From Streptomyces sp. NBC_00341 (GTDB taxonomy: Bacteria > Actinomycetota > Actinomycetes > Streptomycetales > Streptomycetaceae), in assembly GCF_041435055.1 (NCBI RefSeq), contig NZ_CP108002.1, positions 8,432,001 through 8,496,000 on the forward strand: a stretch of DNA of 64,000 nucleotides, written 5' to 3'. The translations under genes were made by a program, and so were the position numbers. Of the stretch, positions 38,707 to 47,305 are shown one piece after another. Position 1 is the stretch's first letter; every line of letters starts with the position of its first letter. The notes under the pieces are model-generated. The model did not search any database. It saw only the letters and a list, made by a program, of their open reading frames with translations, and was not told the origin of the DNA.

Positions 38707-40080
38707 ATGAGCAAGCCCCTCAAGCAGATCCATCTCGCGGCCCACTTCCCCGGAGTCAACAACACCACCGTGTGGAGTGACCCGGAGGCCGGCAGCCACA
38801 TCGAGTTCAGCTCCTTCGCGCACTTCGCCCGGACATCCGAGCGCGCGAAATTCGACTTCCTCTTCCTCGCCGAAGGCCTCCGGCTTCGCGAACAGGGCGG
38901 TGAGATCTACGACTTGGACGTCGTGGGGCGGCCCGACACCTTCACCGTCCTCGCCGCGCTCGCCGCCGTCACCGAACACCTGGGCCTGACCGGGACGATC
39001 AACTCGACCTTCAACGAGCCCTACGAGGTGGCCCGCCAGTTCGCCAGCCTCGACCACCTCTCGGGCGGGCGCGCCGCCTGGAACGTGGTCACCTCCTGGG
39101 ACGCCTTCACCGGCGAGAACTTCCGGCGCGGCGGCTTCCTGCCGCAGCAGGAGCGCTACTCCCGGGCCAAGGAGTTCCTGGCCACCACGAACGAACTCTT
39201 CGACTCCTGGCACGGCGACGAGATCCTCGCGGACCGGCGGACGGGCACGTTCCTGAGCGATGCGAAGGCCGGGGCCTTCGTGCACAAGGGGCAGCACTTC
39301 GACATCGAGGGACAGTTCAACGTGCCGCGCTCACCGCAGGGGCGGCCGGTGATCTTCCAGGCGGGCGACTCGGAGGAGGGCCGTGACTTCGCCGCGTCGA
39401 GCGCGGACGCGATCTTCAGCCGGTACGCCACCCTCAAGGAGGGGCAGGCCTTCTACACGGACGTCAAGGGCCGCCTCGCCCGGTACGGCCGCCGGCCCGA
39501 CCAGCTGCTGATCCTCCCGGCGGCCACCTTCGTCCTCGGCGACACCGACGCCGAAGCGGAGGAACTGGCCCGCGAGGTACGCCGCAGCCAGGTCAGCGGC
39601 GCCACCGCGATCAAGCACCTCGAATTCGTCTGGAACCGGGACCTGTCCGGGTACGACCCGGACGGCCCCCTCCCCGACATCGACCCCGACCCGGGCGAGC
39701 ACACCGTCGCCCGCGGCCGCGCCCAGGTGCGGATGTACCGCGACCCGTCGGCCATCGCCCGCGAATGGCGGGAGCGCGCGGCCGCCAACAAGTGGTCCAT
39801 CCGCGACCTGGTCATCGAGACCGGGAACCGCCAGGCCTTCGTCGGCTCCCCGTCCACCGTCGCCACCACGATCAACGACTTCGTCCAGGCCGATGTCTCC
39901 GACGGCTTCATCCTCGCCCCGCACATCACTCCTGGCGGCCTCGACGCGTTCACCGACCGGGTCGTCCCGCTGCTCCAGGAACGGGGCGTGTACCGGACGG
40001 AGTACGAGGGCACCACCCTGCGCGACCACCTCGGCCTCGACCACCCCGACGACGCCCGCGACGAGCGTGAGGCGTCATGA
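38707..40080 (+). CDS. NtaA/SnaA/DszA-type LLM monooxygenase (2 of 4)
   Basis: A 457-residue monooxygenase with the hallmarks of the NtaA/DszA/CmoJ group: AHFPGVNNTTVWSDP near the start, LDHLSGGRAAWNVVTS in the middle, and SPQGRPVIFQAGDSEEGRDFAA. Members cleave dibenzothiophene sulfone, nitrilotriacetate or N-acetyl-S-alkyl-cysteines. This is the best candidate for the C-S bond cleaving enzyme of the operon (compare Bacillus YtnJ). It starts 19 bp after the previous gene, with GGAAGG upstream, and its stop overlaps the next ATG. Confidence 0.87.
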   Translation: MSKPLKQIHLAAHFPGVNNTTVWSDPEAGSHIEFSSFAHFARTSERAKFDFLFLAEGLRLREQGGEIYDLDVVGRPDTFTVLAALAAVTEHLGLTGTINSTFNEPYEVARQFASLDHLSGGRAAWNVVTSWDAFTGENFRRGGFLPQQERYSRAKEFLATTNELFDSWHGDEILADRRTGTFLSDAKAGAFVHKGQHFDIEGQFNVPRSPQGRPVIFQAGDSEEGRDFAASSADAIFSRYATLKEGQAFYTDVKGRLARYGRRPDQLLILPAATFVLGDTDAEAEELAREVRRSQVSGATAIKHLEFVWNRDLSGYDPDGPLPDIDPDPGEHTVARGRAQVRMYRDPSAIAREWRERAAANKWSIRDLVIETGNRQAFVGSPSTVATTINDFVQADVSDGFILAPHITPGGLDAFTDRVVPLLQERGVYRTEYEGTTLRDHLGLDHPDDARDEREAS

Positions 40081-41204
40081 AGTTCCTCGCCATCACCCTG
40101 ATCGTGCACGGCCCGCACCCCGTGACCGGCGTGCGGAAGCCGACCAGCGACCGCTTCCGCGAGGTGCTCGACAACGCGCTCCTCGCGGAGGAACTGGGCT
40201 TCGACGGCTTCGGGGTGGGGGAGCGGCACGAGCGGCCCTTCATCTCCTCCTCGCCACCGGTCGTGCTCAGTCACATAGCCGCTCTCACCTCCCGGATCCG
40301 GCTGTTCACGGCTGTCACCACGCTCAGCCTCCTCGACCCGGTGCGCGCCTACGAGGACTACGCGACGCTGGACCACCTCTCCGGCGGGCGGCTCGAACTG
40401 ATCATCGGCAAGGGCAACGGCGCCGCCCAGCGGGACCTCTTCCAGATCACCCCCGAGGACCAGTGGGACCGCAACGCCGAGAGCTACGAGGTGTTCCGGC
40501 AGATCTGGCGCCAGGACAAGGTCACCGCCGCCACCCGCTTCCGTCCGGAACTCAAGGACGCCGAGGTCTGGCCCCGGCCTCTTCAGCAGCCCGTCCGGAT
40601 CTGGCACGGCAGCGCGACCAGCAGGGAGTCCGTCGATCTCGCCGCCCGCTACGGCGATCCGCTCTTCTCCGCCAACGTCAGCAACACCATCGAGCCCTAC
40701 GCCGAGCTGATCCGCTACTACCGCGAGCGCTGGGAGCACCACGGCCACGACCCGGCGGACATCGCGGTGGGCGCGGGGACGGCCGGCATCTATGCGGCCC
40801 GGACCTCACAGGAGGCGCTCGCCGCCTACCGGCCGGTGTTCGAGGGGAACCTCGCCTTCCAGAAAAAGCTGGGCCTGGAACCGGTGTTCACCACCCTGGA
40901 GGATTTCGTGGAGCGCAGCTCGGCGCTGATCGGCAGTCCGCAGCAGATCCTGGAGAAAGTGCACCGCTACCACGAGCAGTTCGGTCACACGGTCCTCCAT
41001 CTGCACGCGGACGCGGGCGGGCTGACGGATGCTCAGCACCGGGACTCGCTCGCGCTCTTCCAGTCGGACGTCGCACCCGTGCTGCGCCGGGAGATCCCTG
41101 ATCCGCCGTTCGCCTGGGGCCCCGTGCTCGCCGAGACCGAGCCTGAGGCCGCACCCGAGCCCGAGGCCGCACCCGCCCCCGCGCCCGTTGCCGTCGACCG
41201 CTGA
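40077..41204 (+). CDS. Bacterial-luciferase-like LLM monooxygenase (3 of 4)
   Basis: A 375-residue LLM protein of the shorter luciferase type: FDGFGVGERHERPFISSSPPVVL near the N-terminus, then TLDHLSGGRLELIIGKGN. The C-terminal 35 residues are a Glu/Pro/Ala-rich tail with no fold. ATG 40077 overlaps the upstream stop by four bases, so it is coupled to the NtaA-type enzyme. It could act on a related thiol adduct or a later intermediate. Confidence 0.83.
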   Translation: MKFLAITLIVHGPHPVTGVRKPTSDRFREVLDNALLAEELGFDGFGVGERHERPFISSSPPVVLSHIAALTSRIRLFTAVTTLSLLDPVRAYEDYATLDHLSGGRLELIIGKGNGAAQRDLFQITPEDQWDRNAESYEVFRQIWRQDKVTAATRFRPELKDAEVWPRPLQQPVRIWHGSATSRESVDLAARYGDPLFSANVSNTIEPYAELIRYYRERWEHHGHDPADIAVGAGTAGIYAARTSQEALAAYRPVFEGNLAFQKKLGLEPVFTTLEDFVERSSALIGSPQQILEKVHRYHEQFGHTVLHLHADAGGLTDAQHRDSLALFQSDVAPVLRREIPDPPFAWGPVLAETEPEAAPEPEAAPAPAPVAVDR

Positions 41205-41218
41205 GGAGTCCTCGCGTC

Positions 41219-42343
41219 ATGTCCGACATTCCCCTCGGGGTCCTCGACCTGGTCCCGGTCCCCTCCGGGTCCACCGCCTCGGAGGCGCTCCGCAACTCCA
41301 TCGACCTGGCGCGGCAGGCCGAGAGCTTCGGGTACGCCCGGTACTGGGTCGCCGAGCACCACCTCAACCCGGGTGTGGCCGGTACCTCGCCCGCGGTCGT
41401 CCTCGCCCTCACGGCCTCCGCGACCACGTCCATCCGGCTCGGAGCGGGCGCCGTCCAGCTCGGCCACCGCACCGCCCTGTCCACGGTCGAGGAGTTCGGC
41501 CTGATCGACGCGCTGCATCCCGGCCGGCTCGACCTGGGCCTCGGCCGCTCCGGCGGACGCCCGCCCGGCGGCGCCGCCCCGCGGCCGTCCACGACCCCGG
41601 TGGTCGACGGGCGCACGCCAGGCGGCCTCCGCATCCCGCCCCGCTTCTCCTTCGAGCATCTGCTCGGCTCGCCCCGCGTCGCGCTCCAGCGCAAGCTGCT
41701 CCAGCAGCCGCACGCCGAATCGCAGGACTACGGCGAGCAGATCGACGACATCCTGGCGCTCCTGGCGGGCACCTACCGTTCCGAGGACGGCATCGAGGCC
41801 CATGCCGTCCCGGGGGAGGGCGCCGAGGTGGAGCTGTGGATCCTGGGCAGCAGCGGCGGGCAGAGTGCCCGGGTCGCGGGCCGGTCCGGGCTGCGGTTCG
41901 CGGCCAACTACCACGTCAGCCCCGCCACCGTGCTGGAGGCGGCAGAGGGGTACCGCGCCGCGTTCCGGCCCTCCGACGTCCTCGCCGAGCCCTACGTCAG
42001 CGTGTCCGCCGACGTCGTGGTCGCGCAGGACGACGAGACCGCCCGCGAACTGGCCACCGGATACGGTGCCTGGGTCCGCAGCATCCGTTCGGCCGAGGGC
42101 GCCATCGAATTCCCCACGCCGGACGAGGCTCGCGCCCACATCTGGACGGACGCGGACCGTGCCCTGGTCCAGGACCGCCTCGACACCCAGTTCGTCGGCT
42201 CCCCGGACCGGGTCGCCGACCGGCTGGCCGAACTTCAGGAAGCCACCGGCGCCGACGAGTTGCTGATCACCACGATCACCCACGGACACGAGGACCGGGT
42301 GCGGTCGTACGAGCTGCTGGCCGAGGAGTGGCGCAAGAGGTGA
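41219..42343 (+). CDS. YtmO-like LLM oxidoreductase (4 of 4)
   Basis: A 374-residue LLM protein starting PLGVLDLVPVPSGSTASEAL and continuing YWVAEHHLNPGVAGTSPAVVL, the pattern of the MsnO8/YtmO group. In Bacillus the corresponding gene lies in the ytmI operon for S-modified cysteine use. A low-complexity insert (RSGGRPPGGAAPRP region) follows the barrel core. It is the last gene of the operon and converges on the blaB-like gene with an 11-bp gap. Confidence 0.83.
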   Translation: MSDIPLGVLDLVPVPSGSTASEALRNSIDLARQAESFGYARYWVAEHHLNPGVAGTSPAVVLALTASATTSIRLGAGAVQLGHRTALSTVEEFGLIDALHPGRLDLGLGRSGGRPPGGAAPRPSTTPVVDGRTPGGLRIPPRFSFEHLLGSPRVALQRKLLQQPHAESQDYGEQIDDILALLAGTYRSEDGIEAHAVPGEGAEVELWILGSSGGQSARVAGRSGLRFAANYHVSPATVLEAAEGYRAAFRPSDVLAEPYVSVSADVVVAQDDETARELATGYGAWVRSIRSAEGAIEFPTPDEARAHIWTDADRALVQDRLDTQFVGSPDRVADRLAELQEATGADELLITTITHGHEDRVRSYELLAEEWRKR

Positions 42344-42354
42344 GGCGGACGCCG

Positions 42355-43269
42355 TCAGGTGCCCTGATGCCCTCGTAGTTCCTCCACCGCGGCCCGCGCG
42401 GCGGCGCCGATCACGGCGTCGGCGCGCGGCAGTCTGCTGTCGGCCCTGGCCGCCTGGGTGAACACCACCGCGGTGTAGGTGCTGCCGTCCGCGAGTTCGA
42501 CGACGCCTGCTTCGTGCCGGAGCGAGCCGAAGGTGCCGGTCTTTCCGTAGACGGTGACGTCGTCGTAGGGAAAGCCGGAGGCGAGCCGGTGCGTCCACGG
42601 CTGCCTGCGCATGACCTCGCGCATGAACGCGCAGCCTTCGGCGGAAGCGGCCTCGTCCGTCCAGATCGCCCGCAGGAGCCGGGCCATGTCCGCCGGTGTG
42701 CCGGACGCCTTGGAGGCCGGGTCGTACACACCCGCCGGCACCACGGTGTCGTTGTCCGCCACATGGGCCAGGGCCGCGTCCAGGGAAGGCGCCCCCGTCT
42801 CCGCGACGAGCCTGTTGAACGTCGCGACGACACCGCCGTGGATACGGGTGTCCGGCATGCCCAGGTCGCGGCAGAAGGCGTCGACCACATCGGCGCCGAC
42901 CGCCCGCAGGACGGCGGCGGCCGCGGTGTTGTCGGAGACGGTCATCATCAGCGTCACCAGATCGCGCAGTGACATGGTGACGGGGTCGTGCAGGACGGAG
43001 ATGCCGGTCGGACCGGGGACCCGGTCGGCCGGCTCCAGGGTCACCCGGTGGCGCGGGTCGAGCCGCCCCGTGTCCGCGAGGCGGCAGAAGGCGGCCATCA
43101 GCGGCACCTTGTAGACCGAGCCCAGCGGCAGCTGCTCGCCGGGCTCGATGACCACACGGGCCGAGGGGCGGTGCAGTTCCGCCACGTGCAGCCAGCCCCG
43201 GACGCCCGCGTCGTCGAACATCTCGCGGATGGCGCGCTCCACGCCGCCGCCGTGCCGGGGCCGGGTCAC
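42355..43269 (-). CDS. blaB: BlaB-like regulatory serine hydrolase (class A beta-lactamase fold)
   Basis: A 304-residue protein of the penicillin-recognising serine enzyme superfamily. It has SVYK (Ser51 to Lys54), SDN (112-114) and KTG (243-245), but no clear Glu166 equivalent and no signal peptide, so it is probably cytoplasmic and not an efficient beta-lactamase. This matches BlaB of Streptomyces cacaoi, which is needed for induction of the secreted beta-lactamase but is not one itself. GTG 43269 overlaps the LysR gene stop by four bases. The organisation blaA-blaB divergent from the enzyme gene is the same as in S. cacaoi. Confidence 0.8.
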   Translation of the reverse strand: MTRPRHGGGVERAIREMFDDAGVRGWLHVAELHRPSARVVIEPGEQLPLGSVYKVPLMAAFCRLADTGRLDPRHRVTLEPADRVPGPTGISVLHDPVTMSLRDLVTLMMTVSDNTAAAAVLRAVGADVVDAFCRDLGMPDTRIHGGVVATFNRLVAETGAPSLDAALAHVADNDTVVPAGVYDPASKASGTPADMARLLRAIWTDEAASAEGCAFMREVMRRQPWTHRLASGFPYDDVTVYGKTGTFGSLRHEAGVVELADGSTYTAVVFTQAARADSRLPRADAVIGAAARAAVEELRGHQGT

Positions 43270-44138
43270 GGTGCCACCTTCCGGGCCAGGGCATCCTCCA
43301 GCAGCTGCGCCGTCCCGGCGGTCTCCCGCGCACCCGGGCGCCGCGGGTCCCAGGCCACCCGCAGCCGCAGGGGGAGCGGCGGGTCCGTTGCGGCGCGGCG
43401 CTCCACACCGGACGCCGTCAGCGCGTCGTCCGCCGTCACCAGTTCCGCCTGACCCGCCGCCACGAGGGCGAGCCCGGCGCGTTCGTCGGACACCACCACC
43501 GTGTCCACACGGCGGCCCCGGCTGGCCAGGGTGTCGATGAACAGGTCATGGGCCGCGGGCGCTTCGGCACGCGGGCGTACCGCGACGGGCAGCCGTGACG
43601 CCGTCGTCCCACCGGTTCCGCGGGCCCCGGCGGGGGACAGCACCCAGGTCGGCAGCAGGATCACCCGTCCCGCGGCGAGGCCGTGCAGCACGGACGGGTG
43701 CCGGATCACGGCGATGTCGACCCGTCCGGCCGCGACGTCACCGAGCAGCGCGGCCGTCGACGCCGTCACCATGCCGATCCGGGCGCGCTCACCGGCCCGG
43801 ACCGGCGCCGCGGCCACCTCCGCGGCCAGCGGCGCCGGCACCTCCGGGGCCAGCCCGATCCGCAGCCGCCGCCCGTCCGCCCGCTGACGGGCACCGGTCT
43901 CGCGGAGCTCCGCGAACGCGGCCAGGGCGCGGCGGGCGTGCGGAAGCAGCAGGGCACCCTCCTCGGTGAGGAACACTCCCCGCTCACGGTCGAACAGACG
44001 GACCCCGAGCAGCGCCTCCAGTCTGCGCAGACCCTGCGACAGCGGCGGCTGGGTCATGCCCACACGCTGGGCGGCGGCACCGAAGTGTTCCTCCTCCGCC
44101 AGGGCGACGAAGATTTCCAGGTGCCGTTCGGTGAGCAC
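43266..44138 (-). CDS. blaA: LysR-type regulator of beta-lactamase (BlaA-like)
   Basis: A 290-residue LysR-type protein. Residues 1-60 form the winged helix-turn-helix (HLEIFVALAEEEHFGAAAQRVGMTQPPLSQGLRRLEALLGVRLFDR), followed by a two-lobed effector domain. GTG 44138 is supported by a consensus AGGAGG six bases upstream. It is divergent from the class A beta-lactamase and co-transcribed with the BlaB-like gene, which identifies it as the likely activator of beta-lactamase expression, as in S. cacaoi. Confidence 0.85.
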   Translation of the reverse strand: MLTERHLEIFVALAEEEHFGAAAQRVGMTQPPLSQGLRRLEALLGVRLFDRERGVFLTEEGALLLPHARRALAAFAELRETGARQRADGRRLRIGLAPEVPAPLAAEVAAAPVRAGERARIGMVTASTAALLGDVAAGRVDIAVIRHPSVLHGLAAGRVILLPTWVLSPAGARGTGGTTASRLPVAVRPRAEAPAAHDLFIDTLASRGRRVDTVVVSDERAGLALVAAGQAELVTADDALTASGVERRAATDPPLPLRLRVAWDPRRPGARETAGTAQLLEDALARKVAP

Positions 44139-44270
44139 TCCGTACCTCCTGGCATGCTGCGATATGGCTTATGAATGGGCTCAATGCCGAGATGGTATTC
44201 GACATGCGGTGCGGCGGCGGACTTGAATCCGGGACAGACACGTCCCATCGGAACAGAAAGCCCGTATGCC
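44139..44270. promoter_or_regulatory. Divergent control region between blaA and the beta-lactamase gene
   Basis: A 132-bp region, relatively A/T-rich around 44160-44205 (ATATGGCTTATGAATGGGCT). LysR regulators bind T-N11-A dyads in such divergent regions, and one would be expected here. Several overlapping imperfect dyads can be drawn, but I cannot single one out. Confidence 0.5.
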
Positions 44271-45209
44271 ATGCACACTCGAACTTCGCTGTCCCGCCGT
44301 GCCGTTCTGACCGGCCTCGCCGCCCTCCCACTCGTCGGCTGCACCAGCGGCCCGGAGGCATCACCGAAACCGTCCGGTTCCGGTAGGCCGTCGGCCTCGT
44401 CGTCGCCCCCGGCCGATCCCCGTACCGAGCGGGCATTCCGCGATCTGGAGCGGAAGTTCGACGCCAGCCTCGGCGTCCACGCGCTCGACACGGGCAGCGG
44501 CCGGACCGTCACCCACCGGCCCGATGAGCGATTCGCCTACGCCTCCACCTGCAAGGCGCTGCTCGTCGGCGCCGTACTGGACAGGAACTCGCTCCGGCAG
44601 ATGGACCGGCTCGTGCGCTACGGCCGCGACGATCTCGTCAGCGCCTCACCGGTCACCGAGCGGCACGTCGCCACCGGGATGACCCTGCGCGAGCTGTCCG
44701 ACGCGGCCATCCGGTACAGCGACAACACCGCGGCCAACCTCCTCTTCCACGAGCTGGGTTCCCCCCGCGCCCTCCAGGACGCCCTCCGCGCGCTCGGTGA
44801 CGACGTCACCCGCTGCGACCGCTATGAGACCGCGCTCAGCGACGCCACCCCCGGCGACCTCCGGGACACCAGCACGCCCCGCGCCCTCGCCACCGGGCTG
44901 CGCGCGTACGTCCTCGGCAACACCCTCCCCGCGGACAGGCGGGCCGTACTGACCGACCTGCTCAGGCGAAACACCACAGGTGACAACACGATCCGCGCGG
45001 GCGTGCCGGACCACTGGCAGGTGGGCGACAAGACGGGCACGGGCGGCTACGGCACCCGGAACGACATCGCCGTCATCTGGCCCCCCGGCGCCGCCCCGAT
45101 CACCCTGGCCGTCCTCTCCCGCCGCGACGCCAAGGACGCCGAACGCGACGACGCGCTCATCGCCGGCGCCGCGAAGGTCGCGCTCGACGCCATCGGGGCG
45201 CTCGGGTAA
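44271..45209 (+). CDS. blaL: Class A beta-lactamase, twin-arginine lipoprotein
   Basis: A 312-residue class A beta-lactamase that hydrolyses penicillins and possibly cephalosporins outside the cell. The N-terminus has SRR followed by a hydrophobic stretch and a lipobox LVGC (Cys24), so it is probably Tat-exported and lipid-anchored. Catalytic motifs are STCK (Ser92-Lys95), SDN (150-152), Glu186 within ETALS, and KTG (254-256). The residue at the Asn170 position reads Ser190. Expression is probably driven by the divergent LysR gene and modulated by the BlaB-like protein. Confidence 0.9.
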   Translation: MHTRTSLSRRAVLTGLAALPLVGCTSGPEASPKPSGSGRPSASSSPPADPRTERAFRDLERKFDASLGVHALDTGSGRTVTHRPDERFAYASTCKALLVGAVLDRNSLRQMDRLVRYGRDDLVSASPVTERHVATGMTLRELSDAAIRYSDNTAANLLFHELGSPRALQDALRALGDDVTRCDRYETALSDATPGDLRDTSTPRALATGLRAYVLGNTLPADRRAVLTDLLRRNTTGDNTIRAGVPDHWQVGDKTGTGGYGTRNDIAVIWPPGAAPITLAVLSRRDAKDAERDDALIAGAAKVALDAIGALG

Positions 45210-45279
45210 CCGGCCGTCCGCGTCCCGCTCGGTCCGGCGCTAGCATCAGCATCCTCACCGACCGCTGGAGCAGACTGCC

Positions 45280-46155
45280 ATGCCCTTGCCACGCCTCGGA
45301 GTCGTCATCGTCACGATGGGCACTCGCCCCGTGGAGCTGGCCGCCCTGCTCGCCTCTGTGGAGAAGCAGGACGTGCCCGCGGCGCGAGTGGTCCTGGTCG
45401 GCAACGCGACGCCCCTCACAGACATCACGGCGGACGTGACCAGGATCCCGCTGGAGGAGAACCTGGGCTGCCCCGGCGGCCGCAACGTCGGGATCGGGGC
45501 GCTGAGCGACTCGGGGGAGGTGGACGTCGTCATCGAACTCGACGACGACGGCCTGCTCATCGCCCCCGACGTGTTCCGCCGGGTTCAGCGGCTGTTCGCG
45601 AACGACCCCGGGCTCGGCATCGTCGGGTTCCGGGTCGCCGACGAGAACGGGGTGACGGAGCGTCGCTGGGTGCCCCGGCTGCGCGCCGACGACCCGATGA
45701 AGGGTGGCCCGGTGACCGCCTTCCTCGGGGGTGGGCACGCCTTCTCGATGCCGATGCTCGACGGGATCGGCCACTGGCCGGCGGAGTTCTTCTTCGGGCA
45801 CGAGGAGTCCGACCTCGCCTGGCGCGCCCTCGACGCGGGCTGGACGATCCTGTACGAGCCCGAACTCGTCCTCCAGCATCCGAGGACGTCCCCGGCCCGG
45901 CACCCGACCCACTACCGCTTCACCGCCCGCAACCGGGTGTGGCTGGCCCGCCGACGACTCCCGGTCCCGCTGATCCCCGTCTACCTCGGTGTCTGGATCT
46001 CCCTGACCATGGCACGGATGCGCTCGGCCGCCGGTCTGCGGGCCTGGTGGGGCGGTTTCTTCGAGGGGCTGCGGACGCCGTGCGGGCCGCGCGGGCCGAT
46101 GAAGTGGCGCACCGTGTGGCGCATGACCCGGCTGGGCCGCCCGCCGGTCCTCTGA
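45280..46155 (+). CDS. Family 2 glycosyltransferase
   Basis: A 291-residue GT-A-fold protein. The N-terminus GVVIVTMGTRPVELAALLASVEKQ and the acidic motif ELDDDG (near residue 87), which binds metal and nucleotide-sugar, are typical. A hydrophobic segment near residues 225-250 suggests membrane association. It may modify a cell-wall or capsular polymer. It stands alone between the bla system and the DeoR operon, so its acceptor is unknown. GGAG precedes ATG 45280 by nine bases. Confidence 0.83.
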   Translation: MPLPRLGVVIVTMGTRPVELAALLASVEKQDVPAARVVLVGNATPLTDITADVTRIPLEENLGCPGGRNVGIGALSDSGEVDVVIELDDDGLLIAPDVFRRVQRLFANDPGLGIVGFRVADENGVTERRWVPRLRADDPMKGGPVTAFLGGGHAFSMPMLDGIGHWPAEFFFGHEESDLAWRALDAGWTILYEPELVLQHPRTSPARHPTHYRFTARNRVWLARRRLPVPLIPVYLGVWISLTMARMRSAAGLRAWWGGFFEGLRTPCGPRGPMKWRTVWRMTRLGRPPVL

Positions 46156-46430
46156 CCGACCCGAAACGGGCAGCGGCCCGGGGCTCCGGCGGGGGAGTGC
46201 CGACCGCCACGGGCGCCGTTCGGGCGCACGCGGGGCCTCGATCGGGCAGGAGTCCGGGCGGAGGCGGCCGGTCCATGCGGCTTGACCAGCCGATACGGCC
46301 TCGCGGAAACGGGCACGAACGGGCACAGGTGACGCGGTGAAGAGCCTGGTCGCCGTGGGTCCCCTGCTTGTACAAACGATTCATGAGCCCGAACGGGGCC
46401 CGAGTCGCAGCGAACGCAGGGAAGTGTGTC

Positions 46431-47192
46431 GTGGACACCGACGAGCGCCGACGAGAGATCCTCAAGATTGCCAGACGCGAAGGGTCGGTGGACGTCACCG
46501 CACTGGCCGGCACGCTTCAGGTGGCCAAGGAGACCGTCCGGCGTGATCTGCACATCCTGGAGGAACACGGTCTGGTACGCCGCACCCACGGCGGCGCCTA
46601 CCCGGTGGAGAGCGCGGGCTTCGAGACGACGCTGGCCGCCCGTACCAGCCGTCTCGTTCCCCAGAAGTCCAGGATCGCGGCGGCCGCGGCGGACCTGCTC
46701 GGTGACGCGGAGACGGTCTTCGTCGACGAGGGCTACACCCCCATGCTCGTCGCCGAGGCGCTGCCCAGGGACCGGCCCCTGACCGTGGTCACCGCGTCCC
46801 TCGCCGTGGCGACCGCGCTCGCGGACGCCGAGAAGACCACGGTGCTGCTCCTCGGCGGCCGGCTGCGCGGTTCCACGATGGCCACCGTCGACCACTGGAC
46901 GACCCGGATGCTCGCGGGATTCGTCATCGACCTGGCGTATGTCGGGGCGAACGGGATCTCCCGCGAATACGGGCTGACCACGCCCGACCCGGCCGTGAGC
47001 GAGGTGAAGGCCCAGGCCATGCGCAGCAGCCGGCGCCGGGTCTTCGCCGGAATCCACACCAAGTTCGGCGCCGTCAGCTTCTGCCGCTTCGCCGAGGTCG
47101 GTGACTTCGAGTCCATCGTCACCGACACCGGTCTGGCCTCGGCGGAGGCGCAGCGCTACTCGCGTCTGGGCCCCCAGGTCATCCGCGCCTGA
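46431..47192 (+). CDS. DeoR-family transcriptional regulator
   Basis: A 253-residue repressor. Residues 1-58 form the DeoR helix-turn-helix (VDVTALAGTLQVAKETVRRDLHILEEHGLVRRTHGGA), and the rest is the sugar-phosphate-binding domain (GGRLRGSTMATVDHW, ANGISREYGLTTPDPAVSEVKAQAM). GTG 46431 was preferred over upstream ATGs because AGGGAAG lies at the right distance and the family length fits. It precedes the polyol ABC transporter operon and most likely represses it, with a sugar phosphate as inducer. Confidence 0.87.
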   Translation: MDTDERRREILKIARREGSVDVTALAGTLQVAKETVRRDLHILEEHGLVRRTHGGAYPVESAGFETTLAARTSRLVPQKSRIAAAAADLLGDAETVFVDEGYTPMLVAEALPRDRPLTVVTASLAVATALADAEKTTVLLLGGRLRGSTMATVDHWTTRMLAGFVIDLAYVGANGISREYGLTTPDPAVSEVKAQAMRSSRRRVFAGIHTKFGAVSFCRFAEVGDFESIVTDTGLASAEAQRYSRLGPQVIRA

Positions 47193-47305
47193 CGCACCCT
47201 GCGGCACAGCCCGACCGCCCCGCCCCATGCCAGCCGACCGAGACGGCTGACATGACCCTTACAACTTGAAGAAGTCCCTCGATGACGAGTGATCAGGAGA
47301 ACCAC

